Source: Bacteroidota bacterium
Lineage (GTDB): Bacteria; Bacteroidota; Bacteroidia; Chitinophagales; Chitinophagaceae
Direction: 5' to 3'
Assembly (NCBI GenBank): GCA_023430465.1
Contig: JAEZAM010000127.1
Span: 1-43,616 of the forward strand
Length of the DNA stretch: 43,616 nucleotides
The notes below the pieces were generated by a model. That model was not told the DNA's origin. It saw nothing but the letters and a program-made list of their open reading frames with translations, and ran no database searches. Below, piece by piece: positions 32,176 to 40,331 of the stretch; the first letter of the stretch is position 1, and the number at the start of each line of letters is the position of its first letter. Position numbers and translations under genes: made by a program.

Positions 32176-33732
32176 TTAATTTAATAGAGAGTGAATTTTA
32201 TTTGTTCTGATCGGATGTGTTTTGGGAAAATAGATCTCGCTGAAACTCCTGGTTTCCTGTTCATTTATCCTGCGGAAAAACTTATCGGCATTTACTTCAG
32301 CAATGCACCGGAAACCACAGGCTTCCATCAGTTCCTTCGTCGCTTCGATGGTCTTGTTATGAAAATTTGCCACCCGCACTTTCTTATCCGCAGGATCAAG
32401 CCCCTTATACAGCTCCGGATTCTGGGTTGCAACACCCACCGGGCAACGACCACTGTCACAGACAAGGGCCTGTATACAACCCAATGCCATCATCATGCCG
32501 CGCGCACTATAGCACACCGATGCTCCTAGCGCTATAGCTTTCAGAATATCGAAGCCAGTGATCAGTTTTCCCGCTGCAATCAACCTGATATGTGCCGCCA
32601 GGTTATAATCCTCCAGTGTTTGCCGGGCAAAGGCAATTGCTTCATGCAACGGCATGCCAAGGTGATCGGTAAACTCGAGCGGGGCTGCGCCCGTTCCGCC
32701 TTCTGCGCCATCGATCGTGATAAAATCGGGATATATACCCGCTATCCTGATCGCACGACAGATATCAGCGAACTCCTGTTTGTCGCCAATACATAATTTG
32801 AAACCAACAGGCTTCCCGCCGCTCAACTTCCGCAGGTGGTGGATAAACATAACCAGGCCTTCCGGCGAATCAAACTCCGCATGAGCTGATGGCGAGTGCA
32901 CCGTCGTTCCGGGAACTACATGTCGGATTGCAGCGATCTCGGGCGTATTCTTAGTTGCAGGCAGAATACCGCCATGGCCTGGCTTGGCGCCCTGCGATAA
33001 CTTCAGTTCGATCATTTTAACCTGGGGCCGGCACGCATTTTTCTGATACGCCGCATCATTGAATCTGCCGGCTTCGTCACGGCAACCAAAATATCCTGTT
33101 CCAATCTGCCAGATGAGATCACCACCCTGCAGATGATACTCGCTGATGCCGCCCTCTCCGGTGTTGTGCGCAAATCCGGCAAGGGCAGCCCCTTCGTTCA
33201 ATGCGGCGATGGCGGTTTTGCTAAGTGCACCATAACTCATCGCGCCAATATTGAGTATGCTTGCATGATAAGGCTGACTGCATTGATCATTCCCGATCCA
33301 GACACGCAACTCATTTTCCGAAATCGTAACAGGGTATACGGAGTGTGCCATCCATTCATAACCAGGCGCAGCAGGGTTCGCCTGCATACCAAAGGCCACC
33401 GTCTGCTTCTGGTTCTTTGCACGCTGATAAACGATCGAGCGCTGGCGGCGGTTAAATGGCTTTCCGTCCAAGTCAGATTCAAAGAAATACTGCCGCAGTT
33501 CGGGCCGAATGGCTTCGAAGAAATAACGCAAATGCCCGATCACGGGAAAGTTTCGCAGGATCGCATGGTCGCGCTGATATACATCACGTACAGCAATTAT
33601 AAGCAAAGGAGTGGCCAACAACAGCCACCAGATGATGGCTGCGTGTACAAATACGCCGGCAACGATAATACCTGCGTTGGCCAGTACCAACAACAGCAGG
33701 ATCACCGAACGTATGGAAATTAGTTTTTTCAT
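32176..33732 (-). CDS. FMN-binding glutamate synthase family protein (membrane anchored)
   Basis: A 518-residue protein homologous to the central FMN domain of glutamate synthase. Two transmembrane helices lie at about 5-28 and 31-48, then the TIM barrel: NIGAMSYGALSKTAIAALNE, HNTGEGGISEYH, KLSQGAKPGHGGILPATK, ITIDGAEGGTGAAPLEF, LIAAGKLITGFDILKAIALG and the Cys-rich ALVCDSGRCPVGVATQNPEL (3Fe-4S type). It lacks the amidotransferase domain, so ammonia or another donor, or another substrate, is expected. Such stand-alone proteins are common in Bacteroidota and their reaction is not firmly established. Confidence 0.9.
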   Translation of the reverse strand: MKKLISIRSVILLLLVLANAGIIVAGVFVHAAIIWWLLLATPLLIIAVRDVYQRDHAILRNFPVIGHLRYFFEAIRPELRQYFFESDLDGKPFNRRQRSIVYQRAKNQKQTVAFGMQANPAAPGYEWMAHSVYPVTISENELRVWIGNDQCSQPYHASILNIGAMSYGALSKTAIAALNEGAALAGFAHNTGEGGISEYHLQGGDLIWQIGTGYFGCRDEAGRFNDAAYQKNACRPQVKMIELKLSQGAKPGHGGILPATKNTPEIAAIRHVVPGTTVHSPSAHAEFDSPEGLVMFIHHLRKLSGGKPVGFKLCIGDKQEFADICRAIRIAGIYPDFITIDGAEGGTGAAPLEFTDHLGMPLHEAIAFARQTLEDYNLAAHIRLIAAGKLITGFDILKAIALGASVCYSARGMMMALGCIQALVCDSGRCPVGVATQNPELYKGLDPADKKVRVANFHNKTIEATKELMEACGFRCIAEVNADKFFRRINEQETRSFSEIYFPKTHPIRTNKIHSLLN

Positions 33733-34190
33733 AATAGCCTTTTAGGTTCAGAAATAAGTATACAGCAATGCCTCCCTTGCTGCTCTTAGCATGGGAAATA
33801 TTGCTGAATGCTTCTTGACCTCGAAATAAATTAAAGGAACGGTTGTAGCCGGAGCTGCGCCCAGGCAATAAACAGTTTACCCAAGCGCTGCAAATCAGGC
33901 CTGGGCAGACGTATTGAAGTCCTTAAATGTTGAAATGGAAAACAAGGAAGAACAGAACGGAATAAATTCCGGGAACGACCAGGTATAACAATCACTCATG
34001 TCGAGCACGACAGGGTTGAGTGAAAAGGATCTGATATGTTGATGAATACCGGGCATTTGTAATGCAAATTTACCAATTAAAACCGGTAAAGAGAAGTTAA
34101 GGTTAGGGTTTCATGCAAAGGCGCAAAGCGCTTATTACTGACGGGCGTGCGAATAGATTTTCGGTTAACCGTTGTCTTAACTCAATTAAA
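33733..34190. other. 458-bp intergenic region with a CAAAG-type repeat
   Basis: No gene is supported. GGGTTTCATGCAAAGGCGCAAAGCGC at 34107-34132 belongs to the same dispersed repeat family as 30197-30240. A 7-bp inverted pair CCCAGGC/GCCTGGG (33860-33866 and 33899-33905) is weak. The region contains the promoter of the glutamate-synthase-like operon, which I could not place with confidence. Confidence 0.45.
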
Positions 34191-35015
34191 CTAACTCACT
34201 TGTACCGTCACAAGAAGGAACGTTGCTGGGATGGAGGTTGTTTCTGCCGATTTGCTCTCATTCATACGTGTGAAAAGATCCTCCAGTTCTTTTTGCAGAT
34301 CATCCCGTTTGCCATTTTTTTCTGCGGCTGCAAATGCATTCATCGTTGGGCCATAAAAATCGCGGAAGCGATTCAGGAAATCGGCTGGGGGAAATGGGCC
34401 AGCAAAAACAAATGTTTCCTTTGCAAAAGAGATGTTTCCCTTTGGAATGCCCGCCGCTTCAAAGCGTGCGATGATATGCTCTTCCACACCCCAAAGCATA
34501 GGACTTATGAAACCTTCCGGCGGGGGAGGTGTATAGGCAGAACTGATCTTTAGTATCTGCGCCACAAGTGTTGGGTCGCCGGGGATCCAGTTGCCCATAA
34601 CAATACGACCGCCTTTTTTTGTTACACGGACAAGCTCCTTTGCAACATCAAAGGGCTTCGGGGCAAACATAGCTCCGAATATACTGATCGAAAGATCAAA
34701 AGTTTCGTCCTTCAAAGCATGCAGATCGGTTGCGTCACCATGTTGGATATGGCAATTCGGGATGCCTTCTTTCTCTATACGTTTGTTGCCCGCTTCAACC
34801 AGGTTGCGTGCAATGTCCACGCCTGTTACGTGGGCACCAAGTTTGGCTGCTGGTATGGCCGTCGTGCCGTCACCGCATCCAAGGTCAAGCACTTTCATAC
34901 CGGGTGTGATGCCAAGCTTCGCCACTAAAGCCGCACCGCTGTCCCGCATGGTTTCAGCGAGCCGCGTAAAATCACCTTTCTCCCAAAGTTCCTGGTTTGG
35001 ATTCATCTTTTGCAT
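34191..35015 (-). CDS. Class I SAM-dependent methyltransferase
   Basis: A 274-residue methyltransferase with motif I VLDLGCGDGTTAI (about 47-59), motif II GVDIARNLVEAG, and the later strands FDLSISIFGAMFAP and VTKKGGRIVMGNW. It resembles the UbiE/COQ5-like group that methylates small molecules; the substrate is unknown. The start is the ATG at 35015, or alternatively 35006 (MNPNQELWEKG); the TTG at 35027 lies inside a perfect -7 element (TATGTTTG, minus strand 35032-35025), so a very short leader is likely. Confidence 0.85.
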   Translation of the reverse strand: MQKMNPNQELWEKGDFTRLAETMRDSGAALVAKLGITPGMKVLDLGCGDGTTAIPAAKLGAHVTGVDIARNLVEAGNKRIEKEGIPNCHIQHGDATDLHALKDETFDLSISIFGAMFAPKPFDVAKELVRVTKKGGRIVMGNWIPGDPTLVAQILKISSAYTPPPPEGFISPMLWGVEEHIIARFEAAGIPKGNISFAKETFVFAGPFPPADFLNRFRDFYGPTMNAFAAAEKNGKRDDLQKELEDLFTRMNESKSAETTSIPATFLLVTVQVS

Positions 35016-35034
35016 TGTTTTCAGCAAACATAAA

Positions 35035-35059
35035 CGGCTACTGAGTGGTTCAGTAGCCG
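35035..35059 (-). terminator. Hairpin between the serine hydrolase and methyltransferase genes
   Basis: A perfect 10-bp stem CGGCTACTGA/TCAGTAGCCG with a 5-nt loop. On the minus strand it is 43 nt after the serine hydrolase stop and is followed by TTTATGTTTG. It probably terminates that gene; because the following bases are also the methyltransferase -7 element, it could instead act as an operator. Confidence 0.6.
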
Positions 35060-35101
35060 GTTTTGCCAGCGGAAGGCCTGGCTTAGCAAGTGGTCAGAAG
35101 G

Positions 35102-36361
35102 TCATTTCAAACTCGCATAGATGAAATTGATGACCTTTTCATTGAATTGATAGTGGGAGTTGGGTGTCAGTTGGGTCATGATGAGGCACACCATTTTTTC
35201 TTTCGGATCCGCCCAATAGGTTGTTCCAAAATATCCACCCCAGGCAAATGAGCCTTCACTGATCATTCTTTTGTCGGCTGAGCGTGCGGAAGTCAATGAA
35301 AATCCCATCGACATGTCATCGTCGCCGAGCATTTTGTCGGGTGCTTGTGGGCTGAGCATCAGCTCAACGGTCCGCCGTCCGAGGATCTGCCTGCCATTGT
35401 ACGATCCGCCATTGAGCAGCATTTGCAGAAAGATCGCATAATCAAAAGCAGTGGATGACAGACCTGCACCACCGGAGAAATAAGTTTTTTGCACAAGGGG
35501 ATAATTGGGGTCAATGTTGCGTGAGTCTGGCCCCCATTCGATCATTCTGCCATTTTCTTCGGTGTAAGCGGTGGTAAGTCGGTTGCCCTTTGCCGCAGGC
35601 ACATTGAAGTAAGTATCCCTCATTCCAAGCGGTTCAAAAATATTCTTCCTGAAATAGGTTTCGAGTGATTGTCCGCTGATGATCTCTACCACACAACCCA
35701 GCACATCGGTATTCAGGCCATAGGTAAATCGTTCGCCAGGATTATGGAGAAGTGGCAGTTTTCCCAGGGCTTTCATTCTGTCGAGGAGGCTGGCGTTAAA
35801 ATGGCCAAGGCCAACAGGAATGTCATGCTTTGCATAGATCGCCATCATCGAGTCATTGCCAATCTGCGGATAATCTAAGCCGGATGTGTGCGTGAGCAGG
35901 TCCCGGATTGTGATTTCGCGACTGGCGTCGGTTGTTGTATAAGAAGAGTCCGCTGGATTGAAGCGTTTCAGCACCTTTGGATTTTTAAATTCCGGGATGA
36001 TGGTTGAGAGGCGCTGATCCAGTTCCAGCTTGCCCTGCTCAAAAAGTTGCATGATCGCGAGGCTTGTGATGGCCTTGGTCTGGCTGGCTATCCTGAAGAT
36101 CGCATCGGCAGGCATTGGTTTTTTAGCGGCGATGTTGGAGTAGCCAAATCCTTTATGATAAGCAACTTTATTATCTTTCACTACCAGTACCACCGCGCCT
36201 GGAAGCCAGTTACTGTCAACATAGCGGGCAAGAAAGGTGTCGATACGTTGAAGGCGGTCATAATGGATACCCGGGTGCTTTATGGGTGTTGGGAGCAGGG
36301 TCTGCGCAAAGGCTGCTTGAGCAATACAAATGCAAATGGCAATAATAGTTAGGGATCTCAT
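35102..36361 (-). CDS. Serine hydrolase of the class C beta-lactamase family
   Basis: A 419-residue exported enzyme starting at the ATG at 36361 (a TTG at 36367 is less likely), with a signal peptide (ending AAFAQ). The active-site SxxK is in IASQTKAITSLAIMQL, the second Tyr-containing motif in RFTYGLNTDVLGCVVE, and the third region in FAWGGYFGTTYWADP. This matches the penicillin-binding-protein-like serine hydrolases (PF00144), a family that includes esterases, D-peptidases and AmpC beta-lactamases. The sequence alone does not indicate antibiotic resistance. It acts in the periplasm or outside the cell. Confidence 0.88.
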   Translation of the reverse strand: MRSLTIIAICICIAQAAFAQTLLPTPIKHPGIHYDRLQRIDTFLARYVDSNWLPGAVVLVVKDNKVAYHKGFGYSNIAAKKPMPADAIFRIASQTKAITSLAIMQLFEQGKLELDQRLSTIIPEFKNPKVLKRFNPADSSYTTTDASREITIRDLLTHTSGLDYPQIGNDSMMAIYAKHDIPVGLGHFNASLLDRMKALGKLPLLHNPGERFTYGLNTDVLGCVVEIISGQSLETYFRKNIFEPLGMRDTYFNVPAAKGNRLTTAYTEENGRMIEWGPDSRNIDPNYPLVQKTYFSGGAGLSSTAFDYAIFLQMLLNGGSYNGRQILGRRTVELMLSPQAPDKMLGDDDMSMGFSLTSARSADKRMISEGSFAWGGYFGTTYWADPKEKMVCLIMTQLTPNSHYQFNEKVINFIYASLK

Positions 36362-36460
36362 GTACAATCGTTGGTAGTTTAGGTTAGAAGATACGAAATT
36401 TGCGTATTCCTTATGTCGTTGCGTCTCCTCGTGAAATTTCCTTTGCGGCTGGCGTGAACG

Positions 36461-36880
36461 CTACGCACCTTCAAAGTTGATCATCCACTCAATACCGTAT
36501 TTATCGCGGAACATCGCAAAATGATTTCCGTTGTGTTCGGATAACGGTATCTCTACATCGCCGTCTTTGGACAACCCCATGAATATCCTGCTCGCCTGCT
36601 CCGCGCTGTCTGCGTTTACGGAGATCTTTGACCTGTTTTCGTTTTCATTGACCTTGCCGGCAAATTCAGGTACGTCGCTTCCCATAAGCAGAACGTTGTT
36701 ATTGAGAGACAGTTCGATTGTCATGATCTTATTGGCGTCTGCTTCAGATACCGGGTATTCTTCGGTAGCGATGTCCTTACTACGTGCCAGCCGGGAGAAG
36801 TTGCCGCCGAGTACGGATTTGTAGAAACTAAAGGCTTCTTCAGCATTACCGTTAAAGTGGATAAAGGGAGTGAGTGTCAT
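36461..36880 (-). CDS. VOC family protein (PhnB/glyoxalase-like)
   Basis: A 139-residue protein of the vicinal-oxygen-chelate superfamily, PhnB-like branch: LTPFIHFNGNAEEAFSFYKS, VLGGNFSRLARSKD, VLLMGSDVP and FAMFRDKYGIEWMINFE. Proteins of this group dimerise through paired beta-alpha-beta-beta-beta modules, and many are of unknown function. It is the third minus-strand gene after the ArsR and AHSA1 genes, a neighbourhood often seen in Bacteroidota, but the 183-nt gap leaves co-transcription uncertain. Confidence 0.85.
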   Translation of the reverse strand: MTLTPFIHFNGNAEEAFSFYKSVLGGNFSRLARSKDIATEEYPVSEADANKIMTIELSLNNNVLLMGSDVPEFAGKVNENENRSKISVNADSAEQASRIFMGLSKDGDVEIPLSEHNGNHFAMFRDKYGIEWMINFEGA

Positions 36881-36932
36881 GGTTTATTTTTTATGTTTTT
36901 AAATGAAAATGGAAAATGAAAAAATCAACTTG

Positions 36933-36958
36933 AAACGCAAAACTTAAAACGCAAAACT
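36933..36958. repeat. Short tandem repeat AAACGCAAAACT
   Basis: Two copies (36933-36944 and 36947-36958) lie in an A-rich gap between the VOC and AHSA1 genes. The gap (36881-37063) otherwise holds no recognisable element. Confidence 0.5.
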
Positions 36959-37063
36959 GAAAAAGAGATATCAATCCATCAGTAGACCTGTATCAGGGTT
37001 TCGAAGCATGGCGACCGAAATCAGGCATGCGTTTTTTCATTCTTATTGTTTCATTTTTAATTA

Positions 37064-37558
37064 CTACTTACCAGACTGTTCTGCTAAAAGTTTCTCCAGG
37101 TTCATCATTGACATTTTGAATCCTTCGGTGAAGCCCATCTCGATCATTTTTTCCAGGCGGGCTAATGATTCGTTGTAGATGGTGATGCGTACCGTTGTTT
37201 TATCGCCCTGGTCGGTAAAGTTGTAGTCCCAGTCTGAGCCGGGCAGCTCGGGGTTTCCCTCTGCATCTGCAAATGCATTCAGCATTTTAAAGTTGGTCTT
37301 CGGTGTGATGGAGGTATACCGCTGCACAGACCACCGCTCCAGGCCTTCAGGGCTTACCATGGCATAAAATCTTCGGCCGCCAACACGGAAATCCATGTCT
37401 TTAGTTTTCGATGTCCAGGGTTTTGGCGCTACCCACTGGTCAAGGATGTCTGCGTTTGTAAAGGCCTCCCATACCAGGGATAGTGGTGCGTTGAATTCCC
37501 GCGTGACGAAAACTGTTTTGGTGGCTTTGTCCACGGTGAAGTCAAATAGTAAATTCAT
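37064..37558 (-). CDS. SRPBCC/AHSA1 domain protein
   Basis: A 164-residue START-fold protein of the AHSA1-like SRPBCC family: VFVTREFNAPLSLVWEAFTN, DQWVAPKPWTSKTKDMDFRV, GGRRFYAMVSPEGLERW and the C-terminal helix EMIGFTEGFKMSMMNLEKLL-like segment. Despite the name, most bacterial members are not Hsp90 activators; they bind hydrophobic ligands in a deep cavity. The start overlaps the ArsR stop (ATGA), so the two are co-translated and the ArsR protein probably controls this gene. Confidence 0.88.
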   Translation of the reverse strand: MNLLFDFTVDKATKTVFVTREFNAPLSLVWEAFTNADILDQWVAPKPWTSKTKDMDFRVGGRRFYAMVSPEGLERWSVQRYTSITPKTNFKMLNAFADAEGNPELPGSDWDYNFTDQGDKTTVRITIYNESLARLEKMIEMGFTEGFKMSMMNLEKLLAEQSGK

Positions 37559-37875
37559 TTCGTCTTTTTTTTAAGGTTGTTCAATACGTTGTCGAGTTGG
37601 TTGAATTGTGTTTCCCATAGCTTTCGGAATTGGTTCAGCCAGATGTCCAGTTCCTTCATTTTGTCGGGATTGAAGTGGTAGAATATTTCGCGACCGGATT
37701 GTTCGGGTTTAATGAGTTCACATTCCTGCAACACTTTGATGTGTTTGGAAACGGCCTGTCGCGTCATATCGAATTTTGCAGCCATGGAATTGGGGGTAAG
37801 TGCCTGCAGTGCAAGAAAGGTGAGAATGGCGCGCCGTGTGGGGTCGGCAATGGCGTGAAAGATATCAGGTTTCAT
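37555..37875 (-). CDS. ArsR-family winged-helix repressor
   Basis: A 106-residue winged-helix regulator. It starts at the ATG at 37875 (MKPDIFHAIADPTRRAILTF); a longer frame to 37941 runs over the operator. The recognition helix is in SMAAKFDMTRQAVSKHIKVL, and the wing region is followed by REIFYHFNPDKMKELDIWL. There is no Cys-rich metal-binding motif in the recognition region, as usual for ArsR proteins paired with AHSA1 genes. It probably represses its own operon through the two palindromes at 37895-37938. Confidence 0.9.
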   Translation of the reverse strand: MKPDIFHAIADPTRRAILTFLALQALTPNSMAAKFDMTRQAVSKHIKVLQECELIKPEQSGREIFYHFNPDKMKELDIWLNQFRKLWETQFNQLDNVLNNLKKKTK

Positions 37876-37894
37876 GGAAATAAAATCGGTGATA

Positions 37895-37942
37895 TGCAAC
37901 TGTACGGTTGCAAATATACGTGCAACTATTTGGTTGCGCAAA
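37895..37942 (-). promoter_or_regulatory. ArsR operon promoter with two operator palindromes
   Basis: On the minus strand TTTG (37942-37939), a 20-nt spacer and TATATTTG (37918-37911) form a textbook Bacteroidota promoter. Two half-site pairs TGCAAC-N6-GTTGC(A) lie on it: one (37921-37938, last base GTTGCG) fills the spacer, the other (37895-37912) covers the end of the -7 box and the expected start site. Their centres are 26 bp apart. Confidence 0.85.
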
Positions 37943-38152
37943 TAATTTTTTACGCAGATGGGATGTCGACCCTTCGACAGGCTCTCTTCAATAAACTCAG
38001 GTCAAGCAGGGCAAGTCCAGCATCCAGACATCAGGCATGTATTCCCAACTGCGGCGACTAACCAAGCAGGGTTCTTAGCCTGATGTAAATGTTGTAAGTT
38101 GCTTATTATCAGTCAGATAGCAAATATTGATAAATCCTAAAAACACCCAAAA
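37943..38152. other. Spacer between divergent ArsR and Fic genes with a common genomic motif
   Basis: It contains CCCTTCGACAGGCTC followed by CTCAGGTCAAGC, a phrase that recurs widely in Bacteroidota intergenic DNA (recollection, not checked). No gene or other element is visible. Confidence 0.3.
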
Positions 38153-38198
38153 TTTGGAGCTTCTATCGTTTATCTCCTAATTTTGCAGTAAATTAGGA
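38153..38198 (+). promoter_or_regulatory. Fic gene promoter with overlapping palindrome
   Basis: TTTG (38153-38156), a 21-nt spacer and TAATTTTG (38178-38185) match the Bacteroidota consensus well. A perfect inverted repeat TCCTAATTT-N6-AAATTAGGA (38175-38198) covers the -7 element, 7 nt before the ATG at 38205. Since the Fic protein carries a C-terminal winged helix, it is the likely autorepressor. Confidence 0.75.
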
Positions 38199-38204
38199 AT
38201 TGTT

Positions 38205-39530
38205 ATGAAGATCCCTGAAGTTCCGCCGCTGGCTCCTGATGACTATGATTATGGGAGAGTATTGGATGATCTCGTTCAGATCGGGAAGTTTCGCGAGTTT
38301 ATGGAGTTAAACGAGACCACGTTCGAATATTGGGAAAAATGGAAGTATATATCAAAGACCTGGGGTTATGACGCACGAAAGTTGTGGGCGGCGGTAAAGA
38401 CGAACCGATATGGAATCCCGGTTCAGTTAACAAAAGCGCACTCCTTTCGCCTGAACTTCCCTTCTGTTTTACAGGAATACCTCCATCGCTTTGATATGAA
38501 TCTGGGTGGGTCCATCCAGGGAAAGGGAATAATCCCAAGCGAGGAAAAGGAACGTTATCTCCTTAGTTCCCTGATGGAGGAGGCTATAGCATCATCTCAG
38601 TTAGAAGGCGCGGTTACAACACGCAAACTGGCTAAAGAAATGTTGGAAACAAATCGACAGCCTCGCAATGAATCGGAGCAGATGATCCTGAACAATTACG
38701 AAGGCATGAAGTGGATTGTAGCAAATAAGGATAAGCCGTTTACAATCGAAAATATTTTGGAGCTACATTCGATCATAAGCAGGAGCACACTAGCCAACCC
38801 AAAATATGAAGGTGCGTTCCGGACAGAAGATAATGTAAATGTGGTGGATGTGGCTACAGGAGAGGTTATCTATCACCCACCGTCACATAGGCAGTTGAGC
38901 GAATTGATGGAAGCTTTCTGTGATTTTGCAAATGACAAGCAGGCCGACCGCGTTTTTATTCATCCAATTGTCAAAGGTATAAGCCTTCATTTTTTTCTCG
39001 GATATATACATCCATTTGTTGATGGAAATGGAAGGACCGCCAGAACGCTTTTTTATTGGTACCTTGTCCGCAAAGGATACTGGCTTATTGAGTACATGTC
39101 CGTATCCCGCGTTATTTTGGAAGCGAAGGCACAGTATGCTCGCGCGTATCTCCATACAGAGCTGGACAATAATGAATTGACGTATTTTGTTCTTTACAAT
39201 CTAAAGTGCATGAAAATTGCGCTCGAGGAGTTGAGGCAATACATTGAACGCGAATCAAAGGAAAAAAAGCGTTTGCTGAACTGGTTGCGCCACACAGATT
39301 TCAACGATAGGCAGATTTATATACTACAAACGATCCTGAGCGATCAGGTCTCCAGTTATACGGTGAGGCAGATAGAACGCTGGTTCAATATCAGCAATCA
39401 AACTGCACGAAATGACCTGGCGCGTCTGGTTGAACTCGGACTCTTGCAATACAGAAAATCAGGCAGACAAATGGTATTCTTCCCCCGAAAGGACTTTGAC
39501 GCGACACTTCGCAAGATAAGTGCGCAATGA
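38205..39530 (+). CDS. Fic family protein with C-terminal winged helix
   Basis: A 441-residue protein. The Fic motif HPFVDGNGRTAR (269-280) has the catalytic His269 and all phosphate-binding residues, so it should transfer AMP (or another nucleotide) to a hydroxyl group on a target protein. The N-terminal inhibitory helix motif SxxxEG (Ser130-Glu134-Gly135, ASSQLEG) makes it a class II, self-inhibited Fic protein. The last 80 residues form a winged helix (SSYTVRQIERWFNISNQTAR, then LARLVELGLLQYRKSGRQ). It stands alone with a palindromic promoter; no separate antitoxin gene is present. The cellular target is unknown. Confidence 0.92.
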   Translation: MKIPEVPPLAPDDYDYGRVLDDLVQIGKFREFMELNETTFEYWEKWKYISKTWGYDARKLWAAVKTNRYGIPVQLTKAHSFRLNFPSVLQEYLHRFDMNLGGSIQGKGIIPSEEKERYLLSSLMEEAIASSQLEGAVTTRKLAKEMLETNRQPRNESEQMILNNYEGMKWIVANKDKPFTIENILELHSIISRSTLANPKYEGAFRTEDNVNVVDVATGEVIYHPPSHRQLSELMEAFCDFANDKQADRVFIHPIVKGISLHFFLGYIHPFVDGNGRTARTLFYWYLVRKGYWLIEYMSVSRVILEAKAQYARAYLHTELDNNELTYFVLYNLKCMKIALEELRQYIERESKEKKRLLNWLRHTDFNDRQIYILQTILSDQVSSYTVRQIERWFNISNQTARNDLARLVELGLLQYRKSGRQMVFFPRKDFDATLRKISAQ

Positions 39531-39573
39531 TCGGGTTTTCTAAATGGTAACTGATTAAATAAATTAGTATTAG

Positions 39574-40184
39574 TCAGGGAATTCCGGCAATTTCTTTCAA
39601 CTGGTTTATATGCCTGATACGATGTGCTATCAGCAACAGTCCAAGCTGGTGAAGATCACGGATAGTACGGCCGCCCCTGCCGTCAACGCGGAAGATATAA
39701 AAGCGGCGCAAGTCCTTGCCTGCATTTTTTCTGTAAAATTCTTTAGCGAGATCGTTGGCGTCCGTGAAAATCCGGACACAGGTTTCTTTGTTGCAGTACC
39801 GGTCACGCGGAAGGTTTGTGCCCCTTGCTTTGCCCTTCTCCGGTTGAGTCGCGTAGGCGATGGCTTTCGCGTCGCCGCCCCTGGTGGAATCGAGATAGCT
39901 ATCGGGAAACGATGGTTGTGAAAGTGCGAACCACAACTCCCGTACATAACCTTCATCAATCAGTCCGAGATGTTCTATTATATCATTGGGTGACCAGGTG
40001 TTGGAATCGATGCGGAAGAAAAAATCGGTTTCGGAAATTGTGCGAACAAGCTTGACCAGTTCATGGTGGGTTGAGTCAAGGAGATAAAGTATCCGCTTAT
40101 TATCTGCTTCTGTATATATGCGGTCGTTTGTCCCGCAGCAACAATGCTGATGGTGAGTGCGAGAAAGAGTGTAAGATATTTCAT
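39574..40184 (-). pseudogene. Secreted DinB-like protein gene, frameshifted near its 5' end
   Basis: The true start is probably the ATG at 40184, which opens a clear signal peptide (MKYLTLFLALTISIVAAGQ). That frame then runs into meaningless sequence, while a second frame takes over around 40124-40134 with NDRIYTEADNKRILYLLDST and continues as a DinB_2-like domain (SNTWSPNDIIEHLGLIDEGY, and HQLGLLLIAHRIRHINQL at the end). The DinB frame has no ATG between the junction and its conserved part. A single-base deletion would explain it. Either the gene is inactive or there is a sequencing error; slippage is possible but no slippery run is obvious. Confidence 0.7.
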
Positions 40185-40331
40185 GATGTCCGAAGGCTGT
40201 TTCTGAATGCCAGCCAAAGTTGAGCAGGTTCGTGGCAAAGGGTTGCTCTGGATTTCCCATCGGTGGGTTTCGATCGGTGAAAAGCTGATGACCTTTTCTG
40301 GGTTTGGCAGATATAGCATAAAACATCCTCT

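Noticed and set aside
33133..33723. 196-codon plus-strand frame opposite the glutamate-synthase-like gene
   Set aside because: Fully covered by a strongly conserved gene on the other strand; no motif.
35102..36361. Antibiotic-resistance beta-lactamase
   Set aside because: The family is broad and includes esterases and peptidases; the motifs do not single out a class C beta-lactamase.
40110..40184. Programmed ribosomal frameshift in the DinB-like gene
   Set aside because: No slippery heptamer or downstream structure is evident; a base deletion or sequence error is simpler.
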